34,538 nucleotides of DNA from Enhydrobacter aerosaccus (GTDB lineage Bacteria; Pseudomonadota; Alphaproteobacteria; Reyranellales; Reyranellaceae). Shown here piece by piece: positions 1-8,603 of the stretch. Location: assembly GCA_903839865.1 (NCBI GenBank), contig CAIMEE010000520.1:1-34538 (forward strand), written 5' to 3'. Within the stretch, counting starts at the first letter, position 1; the number at the start of each line of letters is the position of its first letter. Both the position numbers and the translations under genes were made by a program. Below the pieces are notes generated by a model that saw nothing but the letters and a program-made list of their open reading frames with translations, was not told the DNA's origin and ran no database searches.

Positions 1-163
1 CAGCCTGCGGGAATGGACTGAAAGCGCTGGTAACAACGATCATGCGCGCCAACCTACGCGCGTCGCTGTTAACCGCCTATTACGGTCGTTACTGAAGCTA
101 TATCGTTGACCCGCTTGAAACGGATTCTTCTAGGCTCAAGCTTTCTTGCAGTGATCTATCGCT
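1..163. other. Left-edge segment with no confident gene
   Basis: No gene can be assigned with confidence. Two plus-strand frames are open from the left edge, one ending in TGA at 93-95 and one in TGA at 107-109, and either could be the tail of a gene lying outside. On the minus strand an ATG at 42-44 opens a frame running off the edge (first residues MIVVTSAFSPFPQA), which could be the start of another gene. The segment and the next ~220 bases are visibly richer in A and T than the rest of the window, so gene-finding by codon bias is unreliable here. Confidence 0.35.
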
Positions 164-385
164 TCATTTGCCAACTGCTAACCATCCAGACGGAGGACTA
201 TCGATATCAAAATTACTGGTCGCTTCGATTCTCTTGTAATCCTGTTCAGACATCCAAGACGGCCGTTCGTCGAAGATGCTCAGATTTGGATACTTGCTCA
301 AAATTTCCTGTTTTGAATGCGCGTGGATTATCCCCCACACGCCGCCGGTCCCGTAGTCATACACAATCAAATAGGCGGATTTCAT
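164..385 (-). CDS. Small orphan protein of unknown function (73 aa)
   Basis: A 73-residue soluble-looking protein beginning MKSAYLIVYDYGTGGVWGII. I do not recognise a named family. The N-terminal pattern of alternating hydrophobic residues (AYLIVYDYG, then VWGIIHA) looks like two beta strands, followed by a helix (HSKQEILSKYPNLSIF). There is no signal peptide, membrane segment or cysteine. The start at 385 is the only ATG before this fold-like region; no strong ribosome binding site precedes it. It lies 43 bases beyond the stop of the phosphoribosyltransferase-like gene on the same strand, in DNA of clearly lower GC, which may mean separate ancestry. Protein-like composition favours a real gene, but this is not proven. 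Confidence 0.6.
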   Translation of the reverse strand: MKSAYLIVYDYGTGGVWGIIHAHSKQEILSKYPNLSIFDERPSWMSEQDYKRIEATSNFDIDSPPSGWLAVGK

Positions 386-428
386 TGCGCCGGTCCCGCA
401 TCCCCGAGATCGACGAAACGCCGGCGCA

Positions 429-1575
429 TTACAATCGCTGCTCCCGCCCGGTGCGGGAGCGCAGCAGGAATTCGCGGCCGATCTTTACCCGCGGCTTGCC
501 GTCGTATTCGACGATGTCGGCGGTGGCGTAGGTCTCGCTCCAGTTGGACGGCAGGAACGAGCCCGTGCCCCACCACGTCGATCGGCGCCTTCGCTTCGGC
601 CATGACGCGGCACTTGGCGGGGCCGAAGCCGGAGGAGGCCACGATCTTGGTTTCCTTGAAGCCCGCGGCGTCGAGTTCGTGGCGCAGGTGGAAGATCGCC
701 GCCGCCGACACGCCAGTGCCCACGAGGTAGCGCAGTTCTTCCTCGCTGCGATAGCCACGGATCGATTCGGGCGAGTATTTTTCCAGCACAGCGTAAGAGG
801 TCGCGGGATCGAGGCCCTCGACGTAGCGGCCGCCGGTCGTGTCGAGGCGAAACGACAGCATGCCCTTGGCCGCGAGATCGGGGAACCGCCGGCAGACCTC
901 TAGGGAATCCGAGACCTCGCGCGCGAAGTAATCCGCCAGCACCGTCATCGGCTCGCCGGGGAAGGTCTCGTGGAACATCTCGGCCGCCCGCAGCGTGGAG
1001 CCCGCGTAGCCGATCAGCGCATGCGGCATGGTGCCGAGGCCCTGGTCGCGGCCGAAGAAGTGCGCGGTCGCGTGCGTGGCGTTGCCGATGAAGCCCACGG
1101 CGTTGACCTTGCGCTTGGCCCGCGCCGAGCCGACGGAGGCCGCGTACGCCATCATCTCGGCCATCTCCTGGCCCGCGCAGTGGCGCGCGTCCATGGCGAG
1201 GAAGGCGGCCTTCGGCATGTCGGCGCACATGGTCCAGGCGTTGTAGGCCGCAACGCAGGCCGGGCCCAGCTTCTGCAGGAAGATCGTCTCGAGGTCGACG
1301 AGGTGGAAGAACGACCCGGTTATGTACATCATCGGCTCGCCGGCGCCGACCCACTTGCCTTCGACATAGCGCTGGTCGATCTCGACCTTGGCCTGGCGGT
1401 CGGCCTCCATTTCCTTCAGCCAGTCGAGCGCGAGACGCGGCGCGAACACCACGGGCCGGCGCATGAACACGGCGTAGGTCACGCGGGCATCGCCGAACTT
1501 GCCGATCACCTGCTTCGTACGATTGAAGTAGTGATCGGTGTACTGCGCGATCTCGCCGTTTCTCGGATGCGTCAT
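429..1575 (-). pseudogene. Nicotinate phosphoribosyltransferase-like gene, frameshifted near its 3' end
   Basis: The product resembles nicotinate phosphoribosyltransferase, the NAD salvage enzyme that makes nicotinate mononucleotide from nicotinate and PRPP. The N-terminal YTDHYFNRT and the late ASSGFGPAK and VVGTGSFLPSNW blocks are the family-like features. Translation begins at ATG 1575. The frame stays open but loses similarity at a run of four C (568-571 on the plus strand); removing one of them rejoins the frame to a conserved tail ending GREFLLRSRTGREQRL and a TAA at 429-431, giving about 381 residues. As written, the last ~45 residues are replaced by an arginine-rich tail ending near 382. 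Either a real inactivating frameshift or a homopolymer sequencing error. It lies 29 bases after the DAHP synthase stop, probably in the same transcript. Confidence 0.75.
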
Positions 1576-1604
1576 CGGTCCCCCCGACTCGTCAGATAGG
1601 TCCC

Positions 1605-3041
1605 TTAGACCGAGGGCCGCGCCCTCGCGACGGACAGGCGTTCGGACTTGAGCTGTTCGGCGAGCAGGAACGCGAGTTCGAGCGCCTGGCTGGCGTTGAG
1701 GCGCGGGTCGCACTGCGTCTCGTAGCGTTCGTTCAGGTTCTCGACGGTGATGTCGGTCGAGCCGCCCATGCACTCGGTCACTTCCTGGCCGGTCATCTCG
1801 AAGTGCACGCCGCCCGCATGCGTGCCCTCGGCGCGGTGCACGGCGAAGAACTCCTTCACCTCTTTCAGGATGTTGTCGAAGTGGCGGGTCTTCCGGCCGT
1901 TCGACGCGGTCTCGGTGTTGCCGTGCATGGGATCGCACGACCAGACGACGGACTTGCCCGCCTTCTTCACCGCGCGCACCAGCGGCGGCAGCTTCTCGGC
2001 CACGTGGGCCGCGCCCATGCGCACGATCATGACGATGCGCCCGGCCTCGTTCGACGGATTGAGCACGTCGATCAGCTTCAGCGTGTCGTCGATCGACAGC
2101 GACGGGCCGCACTTGAAGCCCAGCGGATTGTGCACGCCGCGCAGGAACTCGACATGCGCGCCGTCGGGCTGGCGCGTGCGGTCGCCGATCCACAGCATGT
2201 GCGCGGAGCAGTCGTACCAGTCGCCGGTCGTGGAATCGACGCGGGTCAGCGCCTCCTCGTACTGGAGAAGCAGCGCCTCGTGGCTGGTGAAGAAATCGGT
2301 CTCGGCGATCTGCGGCGTGGTCGCCGAGTTGAGGCCGCACGCCGCCATGAAGTTCAGCGTCTCGTCGAGACGGGCCGCCAGGTCCTGGTAGCGCGCCGAG
2401 GCGGGCGAGTTGCGCACGAAGTCGAGGTTCCAGCGGTTGACCTCGTGCAGGTCGGCGTAACCACCCTGGGCGAAGGCGCGCAGCAGGTTAAGCGTCGCGG
2501 CCGACTGGTTGTAGGCCTGCACCATGCGCTCGGGATCGGGTTTGCGCGCCTCGGGCGTGAACTCGAAACCGTTCACGTTGTCGCCGCGATAGGACGGCAG
2601 CTCGACGCCGCCCACCTTCTCGACGTTGGACGAGCGCGGCTTGGCGAACTGGCCGGCCATGCGGCCGAGCTTCACCACGGGCACGCCCGCGCCATAGGTC
2701 AGCACCACCGCCATCTGCAGCAGCACGCGGAACATGTCGCGGATGTTGTTGGCGGAGAAATCCTGGAAGCTCTCGGCGCAATCGCCGCCCTGCAGCAGGA
2801 AGGCCTCGCCGTTGGCGACCTTGCCCAGCGCGGTCTTGAGCTTGCGCGCCTCGCCCGCGAAGACCAGCGGCGGATAGCGGCGCAGACGCGCCTCCGCGCC
2901 CGCGAGCACGGTGGCGTCCGGGTACACCGGCATCTGCAGCGCCGGCCGGCCGCGCCAGCTGGTGGGCGTCCAATCGGCAGCGCTCGAGCTACGGGACTGC
3001 GTTCTTGCGGCGGTCGGCGACGCGCCCTGAATCGCGGTCAT
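1605..3041 (-). CDS. aroG: Class II (plant-type) 3-deoxy-7-phosphoheptulonate synthase
   Basis: Joins phosphoenolpyruvate and erythrose 4-phosphate into DAHP, the first step of the shikimate pathway, in the cytoplasm. The 478-residue protein carries the class II signatures: [12 protein letters not shown] with the metal-binding cysteine, [47 protein letters not shown] and [15 protein letters not shown]. Length fits class II enzymes rather than the ~350-residue AroF/G/H type of enterics. The first ~30 residues are a low-complexity extension before [11 protein letters not shown], where many relatives begin; the ATG at 3041 is nevertheless preceded by AGGAGG at good spacing. It sits between glutathione reductase and the phosphoribosyltransferase-like gene on the same strand. 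The gene symbol follows common usage for class II enzymes and is uncertain. Confidence 0.95.
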   Translation of the reverse strand: MTAIQGASPTAARTQSRSSSAADWTPTSWRGRPALQMPVYPDATVLAGAEARLRRYPPLVFAGEARKLKTALGKVANGEAFLLQGGDCAESFQDFSANNIRDMFRVLLQMAVVLTYGAGVPVVKLGRMAGQFAKPRSSNVEKVGGVELPSYRGDNVNGFEFTPEARKPDPERMVQAYNQSAATLNLLRAFAQGGYADLHEVNRWNLDFVRNSPASARYQDLAARLDETLNFMAACGLNSATTPQIAETDFFTSHEALLLQYEEALTRVDSTTGDWYDCSAHMLWIGDRTRQPDGAHVEFLRGVHNPLGFKCGPSLSIDDTLKLIDVLNPSNEAGRIVMIVRMGAAHVAEKLPPLVRAVKKAGKSVVWSCDPMHGNTETASNGRKTRHFDNILKEVKEFFAVHRAEGTHAGGVHFEMTGQEVTECMGGSTDITVENLNERYETQCDPRLNASQALELAFLLAEQLKSERLSVARARPSV

Positions 3042-3145
3042 TTTGTCCTCCTACATCCCTGGTCCGGCCTGAGTTGACCCTCCGGCCGCCGGGGGAGAGA
3101 AACTATACGGGCTGTGGATGAATTGCCAGAACCCCGGTTTGGCGC

Positions 3146-4534
3146 TTATTCCGCTGCTTTGGCGGCCGGTCCTGGCTCCGGGCGAGGCGCCCGCATGGTC
3201 ACGAATTCCTCACCGGCAGTGGGGTGAATGCCCACGGTGGCGTCGAATTGAGCCTTGGTCGCCCCGGCTTTCACGGCCACCGCCAGCCCCTGGATCAGCT
3301 CGGCCGCGTCGTCGCCCACCATGTGGACGCCCACCACCTTGTCGGTCGCCGCCTCGACGATCAGCTTCATGAAGATGCGCTGCGGGTTGCCGGTGAGCGT
3401 GGCCTTCATCGGCCGGAAGTGCGTGGCGAAGATCGTCACTTTCCCGAGGGTCCGGCGGGCGTCTTCCTCGCTCAATCCGACATTCGCCATCTCGGGCTGA
3501 CAGAACACCGCCGATGCCACGTTGCGATGGTCGGGCTTGCGCGGCTTCCCGCCGAACTCGGTATCGGCGAAGGCATGGCCTTCCATGATCGCCACAGGCG
3601 TCAGGTTGATGCGATCGGTGACGTCGCCCACCGCCCACATGTTGGGCGCCGTGGTCTTCGACCATTCATCGACGGCAATCGCGCCCTTCTTGTCGAGCTG
3701 CACGCCCACCTTCTCGAGACCGATGCCGGCCGTGTTGGGCAGACGCCCCGTGGCGTACATCACGAGATCCGTCTCCAGCACTTCGCCCTTCTTCGTGTGA
3801 AGCCTGTACGGCGCTTTTCCATTGGTCGCCTCAATGCGGACGATTTCGGTCTCCGTGCGGATCTTGATGCCGCTCGCTTCCAGGCTCTCGTGCACGAAGC
3901 CGCGGCATTCCTCGTCGAAGCCGCGCAGCACGCGGTCGCGCCGGATGATCACGTCGACCGTCGAGCCCAGCCCGTTGAAGATGCCCGCGAACTCGACGGC
4001 GATATAACCACCGCCGACGACCGTGATGCGCCTGGGCAGCGGATCGTCGATATGGAAAGCTTCGTTCGAGCTGATAGCGAATTCCTTGCCGGGAATGTCC
4101 GGCATTTCCGGACGGCCGCCCGTGGCGATCAGGAATTTCTCGGCGGTGATCGTTTCCTTGCCGACCTCGACCGTATGGCGGTCCATGAAGCGGGCGCGGC
4201 CCATATGCAGCGTGACGCCCGCGTCCTTCAGCAGGCGAAGATAGATGCCGTTCAGGCGATCGACTTCCTTCCCCACATTGTCGCGCAGCGTCGCCCAGGA
4301 GTGCGTGGGCGCGAGGCCGGACCAGCCGTAGGCGGCGGCGTCCTCGAACGCGTGCGCGAACTTCGAGCCGTAGACCATCAACTTCTTGGGCACGCAGCCG
4401 CGGATCACGCAGGTTCCGCCGACGCGGAAATCCTCGCAAATGCCGACCCTGGCGCCATGCGCTGCCGAAATGCGGGACGCACGAACGCCGCCTGATCCTG
4501 CGCCGATAACGAAGAGCTCGTAGTCGTATGCCAT
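3146..4534 (-). CDS. gor: Glutathione-disulfide reductase
   Basis: NADPH-dependent FAD enzyme that keeps cytoplasmic glutathione reduced. The 462-residue product has the FAD-binding GAGSGGVRAS at residues 11-20, the redox-active pair C42 and C47 in GGTCVIRGCVPKK, the second nucleotide-binding motif VVGGGYIAVEFAG followed by two arginines (IIRRDR) that favour NADPH over NADH, and the C-terminal proton-relay motif HPTAGEE (H437, E442). The lysine pair after the second cysteine and the NADPH-type arginines favour glutathione reductase over lipoamide dehydrogenase. A TTG at 4555 would give a longer protein, but the ATG at 4534 has a GGAGCGGA Shine-Dalgarno and starts directly before the Rossmann strand. 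A 104-base gap separates it from the DAHP synthase gene downstream. Confidence 0.95.
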   Translation of the reverse strand: MAYDYELFVIGAGSGGVRASRISAAHGARVGICEDFRVGGTCVIRGCVPKKLMVYGSKFAHAFEDAAAYGWSGLAPTHSWATLRDNVGKEVDRLNGIYLRLLKDAGVTLHMGRARFMDRHTVEVGKETITAEKFLIATGGRPEMPDIPGKEFAISSNEAFHIDDPLPRRITVVGGGYIAVEFAGIFNGLGSTVDVIIRRDRVLRGFDEECRGFVHESLEASGIKIRTETEIVRIEATNGKAPYRLHTKKGEVLETDLVMYATGRLPNTAGIGLEKVGVQLDKKGAIAVDEWSKTTAPNMWAVGDVTDRINLTPVAIMEGHAFADTEFGGKPRKPDHRNVASAVFCQPEMANVGLSEEDARRTLGKVTIFATHFRPMKATLTGNPQRIFMKLIVEAATDKVVGVHMVGDDAAELIQGLAVAVKAGATKAQFDATVGIHPTAGEEFVTMRAPRPEPGPAAKAAE

Positions 4535-4672
4535 GGACTTCCGCTCCGGGAACAAAACCTCAACACGGCCACAATTCGGTCGCGGGTCGGACTATATCGG
4601 CCCTTAAACGCGCACGTAAGGAGAACGACGCGTGTGTTTTCGTCCTCCGATACAACCTGAAGGATATGCCCT

Positions 4673-5152
4673 ATGATGAAGCTCGTCTCATTGGTTGCCA
4701 CACTGCTCGTCTCCCTGCCCGCCCTCGCTGCTCCCGGCGATCCAGTGCCGGCCGCAGCCCCGCCCGCCCGTGAACGGCCCACCAGCGCCAATGGCGGCCT
4801 GATGCGCTACGACACAAACAAGGACGGGTTCGTCGATCGCAAGGAGTGGAGCGCGGGCCAGGAGGCCCGCTTCAACCTGCTCGACACAAACCACGACGGC
4901 AAGCTCACCAAGGACGAGCTGTTCGTGGGCAATGGCGTGCCGCCCACCGATCGCCAGCTCCAGGGCCAGGCGACCTATTTCCGCCAGCTCGACATCGACA
5001 AGGACGGCACCGTCAGCAAGGCCGAGTTCATGTCCCTGGCCGAGCGCAACTTCGTGCGCTGCGACCTCGACAAGGACGGACGCATCACCGTAGCCGAATG
5101 CCGCCAGGCCCTGCGCCGCAAGCCGGTCGAGCCGGCGAACGCCGCACGCTGA
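4673..5152 (+). CDS. Small exported EF-hand calcium-binding protein, four loops
   Basis: A 159-residue protein with an N-terminal signal peptide (MMKLVSLVATLLVSLPALAA, cleavage expected after ALA/AA), then four canonical 12-residue EF-hand loops: D47-E58, D71-E82, D107-E118 and D131-E142. All keep Asp at position 1, Asp at 5, Gly at 6 and Glu at 12, so all should bind calcium. Loops are arranged as two pairs with 24-residue spacing. No catalytic domain is present; a periplasmic calcium buffer or calcium-responsive partner is the likely role, but the partner is unknown. AAGGA at 4660-4664 fits the ATG at 4673 (another ATG follows at 4676). It is divergent from glutathione reductase and ends at a shared terminator. 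Confidence 0.9.
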   Translation: MMKLVSLVATLLVSLPALAAPGDPVPAAAPPARERPTSANGGLMRYDTNKDGFVDRKEWSAGQEARFNLLDTNHDGKLTKDELFVGNGVPPTDRQLQGQATYFRQLDIDKDGTVSKAEFMSLAERNFVRCDLDKDGRITVAECRQALRRKPVEPANAAR

Positions 5153-5156
5153 AGCA

Positions 5157-5186
5157 AAAAGGCCGCCGGGACGACCGGCGGCCTTT
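5157..5186. terminator. Bidirectional intrinsic terminator
   Basis: A perfect 9-base-pair GC stem (arms 5161-5169 and 5175-5183, five-base loop) is flanked by an A run on the left and TTT on the right, so it can act on both strands. It lies between the convergent EF-hand gene (+) and the first binding protein gene (-). The arms are identical to those at 6515-6537. Confidence 0.85.
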
Positions 5187-5207
5187 CCTTCGTTCAGGTC
5201 TCGACGA

Positions 5208-6428
5208 TCACGAGCTCTCGGCGTGCATCACGTCGCCGAACAGGTCCCAGGTCTCGCCCTTGAAGCGGGCAAGCTGGACGGCCTGGATCGGATAGTAGTC
5301 GGTCGGGCTGGTGTTGATCGTGATGCCGGGCAGGCACAACGGGTTGGTGAAGCTCTTGAAGCCCGCCGCCTGCTTCATGACATTCGCACGCGTCAGTTCG
5401 TTGCCGCAGCGTTTCAGCGTCTCGACCATCAGCGATGCGACCGAATAAGCGAACACATAGTTCGCATCGGCGGTGTTGGCGTCCGGCATGTTCTTGGCCA
5501 TCCACGCTCGCCACGTCTTCATGTCCTCGGCGGTATCCCACTGCTTGTCCGTCGGATCCTTGAGATACGCCGCGGTGAGGATGCCCTGGCTGTTGTCGAT
5601 TCCCGCCGGCTTGAGCACGGCCGCGACACTGGCCGAGACGTTGTTCAGATACTGCGTCGGCTTCCAGCCGATGTCGGCGGCCTTGCGGATCGCCTGGGCA
5701 GCGAACTTCGGCGTCGAGATGTTGAAGAACGCGTTGGCGCCGGTGTCCTTCAGCTGGATGATCTGCGAATCGACGGTCGGGTCCGTGACTTCGTAGGTCA
5801 CCATCTTGGCGATGCGGCCGGATTCCTTGCCGAGGCCTTCCTTGAAACCTTCCCAGTAATCCTTGCCATAGTCGTCGTTCTGCATCAGCACGCCGATCTT
5901 GGCGTCCTTGACGGTCGAGAGCAGGTGCTTGGCGTAGATCGCGCCCTCGGTGTGGTAGTCGGGCTGGTAGCCCATCGTCCACGGGAAGTTCTTCGGGTCG
6001 CCCCACTTCGACGCGCCGGTCGAGATGTAGAGGTGCGGCACCTTCTTCTGGTTGACGTACTTGTGGATCGCCGTGTTGGTCGGCGTGCCGAGCGTCTGGA
6101 AGAGCACCAGCACCTTTTCCTGCTCGACGAGCTGGCGCACCACTTCCACCGTCTTCGGCGGCGAGTAGCCGTCGTCGAGCGAGATGAAGTTGACCTTGCG
6201 GCCGTTGATGCCACCGGCTTCGTTGATTGCCTTGAAGAACGCCTGGTGCGCCTTGCCGATCACGCCATAGGCCGACGCCGGGCCGCTGTAGGGGCAGCAA
6301 TGGCCGATCTTGATCTCGGTATCGCTTGCCCCGTCGTCGTACTTCTTCTGCGCGAACGCCGTGCTCGACGCCGAAATGATCGCGGCGGACGAGACTCCGC
6401 CCATGAAACCACGCCTATTGGTCTTCAA
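5208..6428 (-). CDS. Branched-chain amino acid type ABC transporter substrate-binding protein (paralogue 1)
   Basis: Periplasmic binding protein of the LivJ/Leu-Ile-Val family (type 1 fold). The N-terminus carries a Tat-like signal (NRRGFMGG, hydrophobic stretch, then AFAQ). Mature features include IKIGHCCPYSGPASAYG, EAGGINGRK, STGASKW, MGYQPDYHTEG and a C-terminal DLFGDVMHAESS. I choose TTG at 6428, not the ATG at 6438-6440: a GGAGGA Shine-Dalgarno overlaps that ATG and is placed correctly for the TTG, and the TTG start aligns residue for residue with both paralogues and gives 406 residues, the same length as paralogue 2. It is a separate cistron downstream of paralogue 2, with a terminator on each side. 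The ligand cannot be told from sequence; these proteins often bind amides, urea or aromatic acids as well as amino acids. Confidence 0.92.
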   Translation of the reverse strand: MKTNRRGFMGGVSSAAIISASSTAFAQKKYDDGASDTEIKIGHCCPYSGPASAYGVIGKAHQAFFKAINEAGGINGRKVNFISLDDGYSPPKTVEVVRQLVEQEKVLVLFQTLGTPTNTAIHKYVNQKKVPHLYISTGASKWGDPKNFPWTMGYQPDYHTEGAIYAKHLLSTVKDAKIGVLMQNDDYGKDYWEGFKEGLGKESGRIAKMVTYEVTDPTVDSQIIQLKDTGANAFFNISTPKFAAQAIRKAADIGWKPTQYLNNVSASVAAVLKPAGIDNSQGILTAAYLKDPTDKQWDTAEDMKTWRAWMAKNMPDANTADANYVFAYSVASLMVETLKRCGNELTRANVMKQAAGFKSFTNPLCLPGITINTSPTDYYPIQAVQLARFKGETWDLFGDVMHAESS

Positions 6429-6511
6429 AGTATCCTCCATCGTTTTTTCTATTTGACGGAGGAAGCCTTGCCCGGAATCCGCTCTGTGAAAAGACCCAAC
6501 GGGCGAAAAAT

Positions 6512-6542
6512 AAAGGCCGCCGGGGGTGCCGGCGGCCTTTTT
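6512..6542. terminator. Intrinsic terminator after binding protein paralogue 2
   Basis: Perfect 9-base-pair stem with arms 6515-6523 and 6529-6537 and a five-base loop, flanked by AAA and a five-T run, and on the minus strand followed by TTTATTTTT. It lies 25 bases beyond the stop of the minus-strand binding protein gene. The arms match the terminator at 5161-5183 exactly while the loops differ. Confidence 0.85.
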
Positions 6543-6561
6543 GTCGTTCGGGAAGGCGAAA

Positions 6562-7782
6562 TTACGCGCTTTCGGCCGCCATGATGTCGCCGAACAGGTC
6601 CCAGGTATCGTCCTTGAAGCGGGCGAGCTGCACCGACTGGATCGGGTAGAAATCGGTGGCGCTGGTGCTGATCGTGATCCCGGGGATCAGGACCGGGCTC
6701 TTGAACTTATTGAAGCTCGCGGCCTGCTTCATGACGTTGGCGCGCGTCAGCTCGTCGCCGCAGCGCTTCAGCGTCTCGTGCATCAGGAACGCCACGCCAT
6801 AGGCGTAGACGTAGTTGGCGTCACCGGTATTCGCGCCCGGCATGTACTTCTCCATGAACGCTCGCCACGTCTTCATGTCGGCGTCGTTGTCCCACCGCTT
6901 GTCGGTCGGATCCTTCTGGTAGTAGGCGGTGATGATTCCTTGCGCATTCTCGAAACCCGCCGGCTTCATCACCGACGCCACCGACGCGGAGACGTTGGTC
7001 ATGTACTGGGCCGGCTTCCAGGCGAGATCTCCCGCCTTGCGGATCGCCTGGGCCGCGAACTTGGGCGTCGAGATGTTGAGGAACACGTTGGCGCCGGTGT
7101 CCTTCAGCTGGATGATTTGCGAGTCGACCGTCGGATCGGTGACTTCGTAGGACACCAGCTTCGCGATCTTCGAGGCATCCTTGCCGAGGCCTTCCTTGAA
7201 GCCGTCGACATAGTCCTTACCGAAGTCGTCGTTCTGCATGAGAATGCCGATCTTGGCATCCTTGACGTTGGCCAGGATGTGCTTGGCATAGATCACGCCC
7301 TCGGTGTGGTAGTCGGGCTGGTAGCCCATCGTCCACGGGAAGTCCTTGGGCTTGCCCCACTTCGACGCGCCGGTGGCGACGAAGAGCTGCGGCACCTTCT
7401 TGGTGTTCATGTACTTCTGGATCGCCGTGTTCGACGGTGTGCCCAGCGTGTTGAAACACAGCAGGACCTTGTCCTGTTCGACGAGCTGGCGGATGACCTC
7501 GACGCACTTGGCCGGATTGTAGCCGTCGTCGAGCGTCACGAAGTTGACCTTGCGGCCGTTGATGCCGCCCTGGTCGTTGACCATCTTCCAGTAGCCCTCG
7601 ATGCCCTTGCCGATCACGCCGTAGGCGGAGGCAGGGCCGCTGTAGGGGCCGCAATGGCCGATCTTGATTTCCTTGTCGGTCGCGCCGTCGTCGTACTTCT
7701 TCTGCGCGAAAGCCGATGTCGAACCGGACATCAACGCGGCAGCCGACACGCCGCCGATAAACGTACGCCTATTGGTACTCAC
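6562..7782 (-). CDS. Branched-chain amino acid type ABC transporter substrate-binding protein (paralogue 2)
   Basis: A second LivJ-type periplasmic binding protein, 406 residues from a GTG at 7782 that is preceded by GGAGGAATAATCAAA. The open frame extends upstream to 7899, but that part does not resemble a signal peptide, whereas the GTG start gives a clean Tat-like leader (NRRTFIGG ... SAFAQ) aligned with both paralogues. Conserved blocks include KIGHCGPYSGPASAYG, DQGGINGRK, ATGASKW, MGYQPDYHTEG and DLFGDIMAAESA. Ligand-facing differences from paralogue 1 (for example CFNTLGTPS against LFQTLGTPT) suggest a related but altered ligand. It has its own terminator and a 237-base region upstream, so it is probably transcribed separately from livGFHM, which lies on the same strand beyond paralogue 3. 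Confidence 0.92.
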   Translation of the reverse strand: MSTNRRTFIGGVSAAALMSGSTSAFAQKKYDDGATDKEIKIGHCGPYSGPASAYGVIGKGIEGYWKMVNDQGGINGRKVNFVTLDDGYNPAKCVEVIRQLVEQDKVLLCFNTLGTPSNTAIQKYMNTKKVPQLFVATGASKWGKPKDFPWTMGYQPDYHTEGVIYAKHILANVKDAKIGILMQNDDFGKDYVDGFKEGLGKDASKIAKLVSYEVTDPTVDSQIIQLKDTGANVFLNISTPKFAAQAIRKAGDLAWKPAQYMTNVSASVASVMKPAGFENAQGIITAYYQKDPTDKRWDNDADMKTWRAFMEKYMPGANTGDANYVYAYGVAFLMHETLKRCGDELTRANVMKQAASFNKFKSPVLIPGITISTSATDFYPIQSVQLARFKDDTWDLFGDIMAAESA

Positions 7783-8019
7783 TTTGATTATTCCTCCCTT
7801 GTTGGATAGCGCCGGACTTTCTCCCGGAAACGCGGCCAAGTGAAGGCCAAAAACGCCGGCCCCCTCCTTGTGTGAAATCGGCCGCGGACAGGTCGCCACC
7901 CCACCTAAGCCCTTGATCCGGCTGTCTTCCCAAATCCCCGCCGACGGAACCCGGCCCCGGGTGGACGAGATCTGTCGGCTCTGATCTCATGCCGCCACAG
8001 TCAGCCGGCAGGAGCATTG

Positions 8020-8457
8020 ATGAAGATCGAGAATCTCGGGCACGTCGTGCTGAAGGTGCGCAACCGGGCGCGCTCCGAGGCCTTCTATCACGGCGTGCTC
8101 GGCCTGCCTGTCGCGGCGCGCTCGGACACGCTCAACATGACCTTCTTCAGCCTGGGCGCCACGCATCACGACCTGGCGATCGCCGAAGTGGGCGACGATG
8201 CCGCCCTCGCCGTCCGTCACCAGACGGGCCTGGCGCATGTCGCCTTCAAGATCGGCGACACGCTGGACGCGCTGAAACAGGCAAGGCTGGAACTCGAGGC
8301 CGCGGGCATCGCCTCCACCGCCATCGATCATATCGTCAGCAAGTCGCTGTACCTCGCCGACCCGGACGGCAACCGCATCGAGCTGTACGTCGACCAATCG
8401 GACGTCTGGAAGCAGGACTCCCAGGCCGTGGCCTCCTCCGCGCCGATGATGCTCTAG
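8020..8457 (+). CDS. VOC-family (glyoxalase/extradiol dioxygenase fold) metalloenzyme
   Basis: A 145-residue vicinal-oxygen-chelate protein with two beta-alpha-beta-beta-beta modules. The metal triad expected of the fold is visible as H8 (GHVVLKV), H73 (GLAHVAFKI) and E121 (DPDGNRIELYVD), so it should be an active metalloenzyme. Candidates are a ring-cleavage type dioxygenase, a glyoxalase or a thiol transferase; the CatE-like look of the N-terminus favours the first, but the substrate cannot be assigned. AGGAG at 8010-8014 sits five bases before the ATG at 8020; a TTG one codon earlier is less likely. It is divergent from the paralogue 2 binding protein gene and followed by an imperfect hairpin. 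Confidence 0.85.
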   Translation: MKIENLGHVVLKVRNRARSEAFYHGVLGLPVAARSDTLNMTFFSLGATHHDLAIAEVGDDAALAVRHQTGLAHVAFKIGDTLDALKQARLELEAAGIASTAIDHIVSKSLYLADPDGNRIELYVDQSDVWKQDSQAVASSAPMML

Positions 8458-8483
8458 GGCCGCTTAGACCGCCCAAGCAAAAA

Positions 8484-8508
8484 GGGCCGCCCGAATTCCG
8501 GGCAGCCC
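8484..8508 (+). terminator. Imperfect terminator-like hairpin after the VOC gene
   Basis: Arms 8484-8493 and 8499-8508 form a nine-pair stem with a single C/A mismatch and a five-base loop. An A5 run precedes it, but only a mixed pyrimidine tract (CTCTATC) follows, so termination may be incomplete on the plus strand and better on the minus strand. Confidence 0.55.
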
Positions 8509-8603
8509 TCTATCGAGGCTCACGTTAGGCGCAAAGAAACAGTCGGGCAACGTCGGGCGCATCGTAATAGATGACGTCCCCTTCGCCTTCCAAGGGGACA
8601 GAG

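Noticed and set aside
382-2340. A 652-codon open frame that would fuse an arginine-rich stretch to the phosphoribosyltransferase-like protein
   Set aside because: The upstream part is a shadow of the DAHP synthase gene in another frame and the downstream end is out of frame after the extra base at 568-571. The true gene starts at 1575.
6526-7809. Long plus-strand open frame opposite binding protein paralogue 2
   Set aside because: Its product is a low-complexity Arg/His/Asp/Val-rich shadow, as seen opposite every high-GC gene here, and the minus strand encodes a complete recognisable protein.
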